From: Galaxea fascicularis
Taxonomy: Eukaryota; Cnidaria; Anthozoa; Scleractinia; Euphylliidae
DNA: 64,000 bases
Direction of reading: 5' to 3'
NCBI GenBank assembly: GCA_948470475.1
Contig: OX419337.1
Location: forward strand, 39,500,616 to 39,564,615
Shown here: positions 60,320-64,000 of the stretch, one piece after another
How positions within the stretch are numbered: the first letter of the stretch is position 1
How the letters are laid out: each line of letters opens with the position of its first letter
Made by a program: the position numbers and the translations under genes
The notes under the pieces: model-generated
What the model was told of the DNA's origin: nothing
The model's database searches: none
What the model saw: only the letters and a program-made list of their open reading frames with translations

Positions 60320-62340
60320 AACTAAATTGAAGGTGAAAGCCTTTTGTGTCCTGAATAACGAGAGACCACTTTTCTAACGCAAGACACAGTGATCAAGAGT
60401 CAAGCAAAGGCGTCTGAAATGCTCCTCTTTCGTTGTTAGTTCATGCCCCTGTCGAGGGGTGGCCAGTGTACCTCAGTAGTCAGAACTTAAGATGCGAAGC
60501 GGCGAAGCTTTCCTCTCGATGTTTTCAACCTATTATTTAAACAGCTTGCCTTTTGATTGTCAGATCGTGCGGACCTTTCCAAGCTCGTAAAGGATTACCG
60601 CCACTAATTGTCTCTGACGTTTTGTAGACTCTGACTGAGTCGTTCCCCAGTATCATCTTCATTTCCTGATGTTAAGAAAAGTTCCATTTGTACAATGGCG
60701 CCGTCCACCGACCACACTAAATACGAGGCGAAGCACAAAGCCTTCACCATTAAAGAATTATTTGTTCTGTTAGTGTAAGCATTGTTATTCAAATGATTCT
60801 TTTTGGGCAACGTCGGGTAACCTAAGAGATTCAAACCTCTCTATTTATTGGTGTTGGATTCTATCACGTGAGTCGTTTTGATTAACTTTTGACGTTCGCC
60901 AGTTTTGTCAGGTACTTTATTGATTATTCATTTTTGTAGTTTCGGTGAAGTTTTAGTTCTGTGATTCTTGACTAAATTCAAATCTATAAAACAACTTCCA
61001 GTTTTTAACTCCTTAGTGGGAATAAATTAGCAATCACTTTCAAAAGCAATTTCCGCGCAAAAGTGTCTTGCAGAGAAACTGTTGAATTCAGAGTGTTATT
61101 CACCTGCTTGCATTGTATTTGGACTTGTCCTTCGATTCAAAATTGCCAACACAGACCGATAACTGCAAAACAGCTGCTATAGCTGGCGCTATTCCACACG
61201 GGATCCGATGGCAACTGGAAAGCTTCTCGCTTGATTTGACTGCACGATGTATCTTTTTGCTCACGGAGAGTCATAAACCATCAGAAGGTAAATCGAATTA
61301 ACCCAAACATTTTCACAACCCCCTTTTAAGATCGTGAGAAAGGGAAAATTTTGTCACGAGATTAAATGACATGACAGTACGATTCAGTAACCCAGGAAAC
61401 ATGAAAAGATGGTCACACTCAATAAAAGATTATTATTAAAATTTAGGTTAAAACGACCCAAAATATTATCTGTTATGACTCAGGGAAGAACTGAATCATA
61501 TTTAAGCAGTTGTTCGAAGACATTTTTTACTGTTGCGTGGGGGTCTTGCGTGGCTGAACAAATTTTCTTAATGCCCCTGATTTTCCTTAAGGAGTCATTT
61601 AGCAAGGAAAAAAGCCTGGTAAATATTGTCAAACAGACGAACTATATCGTTAACTTGACAAGCTTTAAAATTAAGAAAATTTACATCTGAGAAACACAAT
61701 ACAGGATGTCACTTCTTATGATCATAAAACAAAATGAATAACTAAATCAGTCATTGAAATATCTTCTTTTAATTCTCCGACTATTTGGATAAATTGTCGA
61801 GCATTCAAAACTGCTTATTTTGATTACTAAAATCAAACGGGACAGCTGCATCTGGCCACACGGTTTGACCACTCGCATACGCGACAGTGTAGTGTGTAAA
61901 AGACTTACATTTAGAATCTAATTCAATGCAAATCTTCGAATTCGATAGCCTGGTTTCTTAGAATAGACGTTATTTGATTAGGAATAATTTCTATGAAGCT
62001 AACACTTGGACGTTCGTAAGAGAAAATTTCCATTTTTAATAAGAGGGGGAAATACTTCTAGTTATTATAGCGTCTCCGCGCAGGAAGCAATTTTCACGCG
62101 CGCGCTCACATGTTTCGCAACCTTTACTACGGCTGATTTAAAATGGATTTAAAACCCCTGCCTTGTTCTGAATCAAAAATCAATTTTATTGTCCTTTACA
62201 ACTAAGTCACAATTTTCTTAGTAAGATCCTATACACCGCAAAAATTACGACACTGATAAAACACCTAGTCTTCTTTATACAACTAAACGGTCTTTTTACA
62301 AGTCTTGGACTGTCACGACACCTAATAACGCAATGGAGTT
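60320..62340. other. Intergenic, nothing recognised
   Basis: AT-rich sequence with short open frames without family features. It includes the GPCR upstream region. Confidence 0.4.
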
Positions 62341-62350
62341 TTTAGTCATA

Positions 62351-62692
62351 CAAGTGGTGGAATTTAGAGTTAACTCTGAAGTGTAAATTTAAGTGCTAAG
62401 AGAAACCCATGAAAAACCCACTAGGTGTTAGCCCTAGTAAAGGGTATCAGGGAACCACACGAGGCAATGGAACCCACGACCTCCGGATTAGATCTACCGT
62501 TGCTCTGCCGACTAAGCTACGAGGTCGGACAGAGAAAGTCGGGGACGATTAAGGTGGTGAATCGCGGCGAAGAGAAAGTAAGGATACATATACATGTTGT
62601 GCCGCGTAGCACTAGAAACACATACAGGTGGTGGAACAGAGAGTTAACTCTGAAGTGTAAATTTAAGTGCTAAGAGAAACCCATGAAAAACC
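62351..62692. repeat. 68-bp direct repeats flanking a tRNA-like unit
   Basis: 62351-62418 and 62625-62692 are 68-bp direct repeats with about four differences (both contain AGAGTTAACTCTGAAGTG and AGAGAAACCCATGAAAAACC), offset by 274 bases. Confidence 0.8.
62455..62526 (-). repeat. tRNA-derived SINE head
   Basis: The minus strand reads GACCTCGTAGCTTAGTCGGC, an AGAGC box A end, then GGTCGTGGGTTCCATTGCC resembling a T-arm/box B. The cloverleaf is imperfect (box B altered), so it is a tRNA-derived repeat rather than a working tRNA gene. Confidence 0.6.
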
Positions 62693-62699
62693 AGTCAGT

Positions 62700-63130
62700 C
62701 AGTCAACTATACTATGCACCTTTAAGACGCCTGTATCCTTAAGTTTACAACAGCTAAGGAAATAACCCACACATGGATATTCGCAGTGCCAACTCGCGGA
62801 AATGCTGATGCATCACAGTAACTTTGCATGGAACGAAAGACATATCGACAAAATCTCGATTGCGCCATTTTTTAAGACATCGAAGATGTGCCTACACAAT
62901 TAGCATGTACGATACGATACGATATCCTTTTTTTTATAGAGGGTATAGGGGTTCATTACGTTCCTAGTGGTTCTTTTACGTCCCACAGAGTCAATTTGTG
63001 AAGAGTTGTGAGACGGGACCTCCGGTTTTATCCGAGAAGACTAGAAAGTCTAACATTTTTGCAGGTGTCATTACAAAGGTAGCACTTTCTCCTCAGTTAT
63101 TTAAAGACCCTGAGTGTTGGTCCGGCCAAC
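62700..63130. other. Intergenic, nothing recognised
   Basis: No coding or RNA features supported. Confidence 0.4.
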
Positions 63131-63142
63131 ACCGGCCAACGG

Positions 63143-63216
63143 CCGGACTGCTGTGCGGGAGGTCGGTGGAACCACCGACCTCCCGCACAGCAGTCCGGTG
63201 CTCTACCACTGAGCCA
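63143..63216 (-). repeat. tRNA-like repeat folded into a perfect 27-bp palindrome
   Basis: Arms 63143-63169 and 63172-63198 are exact reverse complements (CCGGACTGCTGTGCGGGAGG ...) around AA. On the minus strand the right arm is preceded by the box A sequence TGGCTCAGTGGTAGAGC (63216-63200), marking a tRNA-derived origin. Confidence 0.75.
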
Positions 63217-63239
63217 ACCGGTCGGCGGTCGGTTAGCAT

Positions 63240-64000
63240 TGTTGAACCCCAAACATGGTAATTTCGAAGCTGACCGCCCCCTTACTTGAACTTTGCACTT
63301 TGATTGGACTTTGAACTATGCAAGGCTTTTGCTAATCTTCAAACCTACCCTTCTAAATTCTTATCCTTACACACAACTTTCTAGTGTTGCTATTACAATA
63401 GATTATTGTAGGCGACATCAAATTGGCAACATACTGGCAGAAAAAGAAAAAAAAAAAGCTCTTTATTTAACCGCGTGGTAAACTAAAGGATACGGGACAT
63501 CTCTTTCAACATTCCATGGAAAACATAAAAAACTTTTTTAAGGTGAAAATAAAGTAGAAGAAATTAGATGAAAGCAGAGATAAGATGATAATGTCATAAA
63601 CCAAACAGGCACGTGAGCTTTGCTAATAAAGTATCTGTGAGATATAAGGCACCTCTCCCCCATTCAAATTTGTTGCGCTAACTTTCGAGTGTAGTCTTGT
63701 AGTGATGCCACCTTTGATAAGGGAGGGGAGGGTGGATGGAACGCGAAAGATCAGGGACTCATTATTATATCCCAAATGACGTGTAGTGTCTCAAGTATTT
63801 TTGCAACTCGTTGTAGCACATGACAATACACTTTAATTTTTGAAGGAAACGAACACGTTTTGACTGAAAGCCGGTTTCGTCTATAAGTGAAGTAAATCGA
63901 CCACTGCCAACTTAACAATGCTTCACTGAACATTTTTGCTTTGAACTGATCGCGCCAACGGAGCGAAAACTTTTAAATTTTTAGCATATCTCCTTTGGAA
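63240..64000. other. Intergenic end of the window
   Basis: AT-rich with a short A-rich run near 63440-63460. Nothing else is recognised. Confidence 0.4.

Noticed and set aside
62455..62526. Functional tRNA gene
   Set aside because: The D-arm is good but the T-arm consensus is altered and the acceptor stem does not pair, so it is a tRNA-derived repeat.
1..64000. CRISPR arrays, operons, phage or other prokaryotic systems
   Set aside because: Genes are spliced and animal-like, and no regularly spaced repeat array exists. The tandem repeats seen are microsatellites or local duplications.

Overview
The window is animal genomic DNA, most likely from an anthozoan cnidarian (a stony coral or sea anemone). 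It is AT-rich, has spliced genes with GT-AG introns, intronless class A GPCRs, and many short foldback elements and tRNA-derived repeats. The taxonomic call is an inference from gene content and repeat style. One 200-N assembly gap lies at 4940-5139.

Layout. (1) 0.4-2.0 kb, plus strand: a four-exon gene for a 77-residue secreted protein with one WAP four-disulfide core. (2) 2.8-4.4 kb, minus strand: a decayed, intron-containing SLC16 (monocarboxylate transporter-like) pseudogene with a SINE in its intron. (3) 5.6-7.7 kb: a 2.1-kb foldback structure with ~610-bp arms and two smaller perfect palindromes nested inside. (4) 8.9-33.5 kb, minus strand: a ZNF106 orthologue whose 20 coding exons I could join in one frame (7,026 nt, 2,341 residues). 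It has two N-terminal matrin/U1-type zinc fingers, a very long disordered middle, a coiled coil, seven WD40 repeats and two C-terminal C2H2-like fingers. (5) Nested in ZNF106 on the opposite strand: an intact three-exon SLC16 gene (13.35-15.20 kb; 485 residues), the paralogue of the pseudogene. ZNF106 intron 1 also holds a small two-exon candidate gene on the plus strand and a C2H2-finger ORF on the minus strand. (6) 33.5-48.4 kb: gene-poor, with foldback repeats, an ancient duplicated block and a LINE remnant (41.6-44.6 kb). (7) 48.6-53.8 kb, plus strand: a four-exon gene for a 453-residue TauE/SafE-family membrane protein, with a tandem duplication in intron 1. (8) 57.2-59.0 kb: second copy of the duplicated block. 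(9) 59.4-60.3 kb, minus strand: an intronless 303-residue class A GPCR. (10) 60.3-64.0 kb: no convincing gene, but two tRNA-like repeat structures.

The genes are not an operon and show no obvious shared pathway. The physical relationships are the notable part: an antisense transporter gene inside ZNF106 with a dead paralogue just beyond its 3' end, and several duplications that allow full-versus-empty comparison of an inserted palindrome. I found no convincing new multi-gene system. The strongest leads are the repeated [I/T]DL[NS] motif in ZNF106, the TauE-like animal transporter, the uncharacterised 60-residue two-exon ORF, and the foldback elements.
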